From: Aphelocoma coerulescens
Taxonomy: Eukaryota; Chordata; Aves; Passeriformes; Corvidae
Length of the DNA: 64,000 nt
NCBI RefSeq assembly: GCF_041296385.1
Contig: NW_027183619.1
Coordinates: 108,213 to 172,212, forward strand
Reading direction: 5' to 3'
Below, in pieces: positions 62,124 to 64,000 of the stretch; the stretch's first letter is position 1; the number at the start of each line of letters is the position of its first letter. The translations under genes were made by a program, and so were the position numbers. The notes under the pieces were generated by a model. It was not told the DNA's origin. It ran no database searches and saw only the letters and a program-made list of their open reading frames with translations.

Positions 62124-62686
62124 GTGGATCCTCGTCTCTGCAGCACGGGGGGAATAGCAGTGCTGGGAGACAGCAGCGGGCTCAGGAGCATCCCGCACTG
62201 GCAGCTGCTGAGCAGGTGGCAATGTCCTGCTCTCCTGCTCTCCTCCAAAGGAAAGAATTGATGGCAAAGTTTAGGCACATCCCTGAGCACACGCAGCATG
62301 GCTGGGATAAGGGCTTTTGGGAGACGGCAGCAAGCGCAGCAGCATCCTGCTCTGGGCAGCTGCTGAGGAGGTGGCTGTGCCATGGCCGGCTGCAGGCTGG
62401 GCACGTGTCCTGCCCTCCTGCTCTCCTGCCAGAGGCAGCAATGCTGGGCAGCTTTGGGCAGCGCCCTGAGCGCGGCCAGCACGGCCTGGGCACCGCGGGC
62501 GGCTGGGACAAGGGGGACGGGAGCCTTCAGCTGACGGGTGCTTTCTGCTTTCTCTCCTTGCAGCCGGGCTCTGTGGATGCTGAGGCTGCTCTGGGCTCCA
62601 CCAAGGCTCTGCTGCGGCTCAGCCCCGGGGCCACGAGAAGCCAAAGAAGAAACGCCGTGACCTGCAGCAGAGACGTGCTTGAGTAG
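62124..62686 (+). other. Fused intron-4 segments and open read-through
   Basis: Intron 4 of the gene joined to the homologous intron of the downstream remnant. The reading frame of exon 4 remains open through the whole segment into PGSVDAEAALGS... and ends at 62,686. Composition is intron-like. Confidence 0.55.
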
Positions 62687-64000
62687 CTCGGCAGTGCAGC
62701 TCAAGTTTGCAGAGTGTGCACCTCCGGGGGAAAATATGACACCCCCCCAATAACAAACTTGTTCAATAAGTTCTGAAATGAAATCAGTCTGGGATGACCC
62801 CCAATGCCATTTTTCAGCTTGCTCAAGCTGAAGCTCAGCTCTTCTCTGAGCAGTTCTCTCCCCCACCTGCCTTTTGCTCCACAAGTGCTCCCTCTTTCCC
62901 CCAGTGAGTTCCCAGCTCACCGCAGTCCCCATTGCACTGTAGCCTTCCTTGATGCCCCTGGCCACGAGGAAGAGTGAGCCCCAGGTTTAGGGACTCATGT
63001 TGTCACTGGCTGAAGAACAGCAATGTCTCAGAGGTCTGGTGAGATTTGGGGGTCATTCAGAGCTGCTCTCCAGGCCTCAGCTCTGCTCACTGCTGGCTTC
63101 CCACTTCCTTTTCCTCGTTCTTCACAGAGCAGGATGAGCTCTGTGAATGCCCTTGACCCTCGCCACCCTTCCCAGCCCAGCCACCCAGCCCAGTTAGGCT
63201 TAAGCTGGAGCTTCTCTGTCTCCTCTGGCACCCCAGTGCAGTCCCCTCTGTGGGGAGCAGCAGCCCCAGAGCACAGCACACAACAGTGCAGGCCGCAGCC
63301 GGAGCAGCTTCCCTGCAGCCATGGCTTGGCTCTTTGTGGCAACCAAATGCTCCCTGTTTGCAGCTGTCCCTGGAGGATGGCCCCAGGGCAGAGCCCAGCC
63401 GGGCTCCCAGTGCATCCCCTGAAGCTTGGTGCAGCGCTCCCAGAGCTGAGCTTAACGCTGAGCACCCAGAGCTGTGGCTCACAGTCGGTGTTTGCAAGCG
63501 TTGTGTTCTCATCTCCTGCAACCTGTGGGGAAAACGAGCTGTGCGGCCGGGCCAGCACTGCCCCTCTGGGCAGTGACACGGCTGAAGGTCTTTGCTGTTG
63601 CAGAGGAGCCGGCATTAAGCCTTAGCGGGGCCTGGCACCTGTGGAGCCGGATCTCGCCCGCTGTCCGGGACTCGCTGCCCACCAACCGCCCCCACCCGCC
63701 GCGCTCCCTTCTGCAGGGACAGAAGGCTCTGGCTGTACCAGGCTTTCCATCACGTCTGTGTACCCATAGCTGTGGAACGCACATGGAGAGGGAAAGTGTC
63801 AGTCACGGTGCTTGTGCACTCCTTCAGATACCAGACACATCTATGGGCAGCCCCTATGTGCACAGATGGATTAAAAGGATGGGCATGGATAGAGATTTCC
63901 CACAGAGCTCTTACTTTGGCGTAACTCACCTTGTAAGCTGGTGGCCAGGGGATGTTTTTTCCCAGCTCTGTGTCAGTAGGTGTCCAAGAGCTAAAGGGAG
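62687..64000. other. Shared downstream flank, no gene identified
   Basis: Homologous to 38,140-39,450. Identity drops after about 63,820, as at the corresponding point of the first block. Confidence 0.4.

Larger units (their letters stand above)
57815..64000 (+). repeat. Segmental duplication, copy 2 (runs off the window)
   Basis: Direct-orientation counterpart of 31,935-39,450. Here the class II exons retain upstream intron minisatellite sequence, whereas in copy 1 that part is replaced by LTRs. Confidence 0.92.

Overview
The window is vertebrate nuclear DNA and almost certainly from a passerine bird. It has spliced genes with GT-AG introns, a CR1 LINE fragment with its flanking copy, an avian family-14-type olfactory receptor, avian LTRs beginning TGTC(G/T)TGGTTTGA, MHC class II beta fragments, and members of two kinase families known to be expanded in songbirds (PIM-like and PAK3-like). 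Nothing looks bacterial: there are no operons, and most long open frames are repeat shadows.

Layout. 1-13,601 is a head-to-tail macrosatellite with a 2,268-bp unit: six units plus a stub, near-identical, each holding a 75-bp minisatellite. 13.6-19.3 kb holds a dispersed repeat module and its minisatellite, then the 3' part of a decayed gammaretrovirus-like provirus (pol and env remnants, 3' LTR), then a dense TGACATCA tandem array. 19.3-27 kb is repeat-rich: a 5'-truncated inverted PIM-like fragment, microsatellites and a GC-rich stretch. An olfactory receptor with one frameshift lies at 27.1-28.1 kb. 30.4-31.9 kb is one LTR interrupted by another.

From about 31.9 kb a block begins that recurs in direct orientation at 57.8 kb and runs to the window end. 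It carries the last two exons of an MHC class II beta gene, an MHC-type S/X/Y-like promoter module on the minus strand, a CR1 fragment and a PIM-like kinase gene. In the first copy the kinase is complete (five exons, 418 codons, all catalytic motifs). In the second copy a 1,349-bp deletion between 7-bp microhomologies has removed the terminal exon.

Between the two blocks is a minus-strand PAK3-like kinase at 46.2-52.9 kb. I could assemble it as twelve exons with compatible phases (422 codons). It is flanked by 2.8-kb near-identical direct repeats, which are the traces of a head-to-tail array with a 9,018-bp period. Each flank carries the same putative promoter (a perfect CRE beside an X-box-like motif) and the same short first coding exon.

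How the parts relate. The window looks like a locus built by repeated segmental duplication. Two kinase families, MHC II debris and satellites have been copied together, and copies decay by deletion, LTR insertion and simple-repeat expansion. The PIM-like gene of the first block and the PAK3-like gene are the only loci that look able to encode complete proteins.
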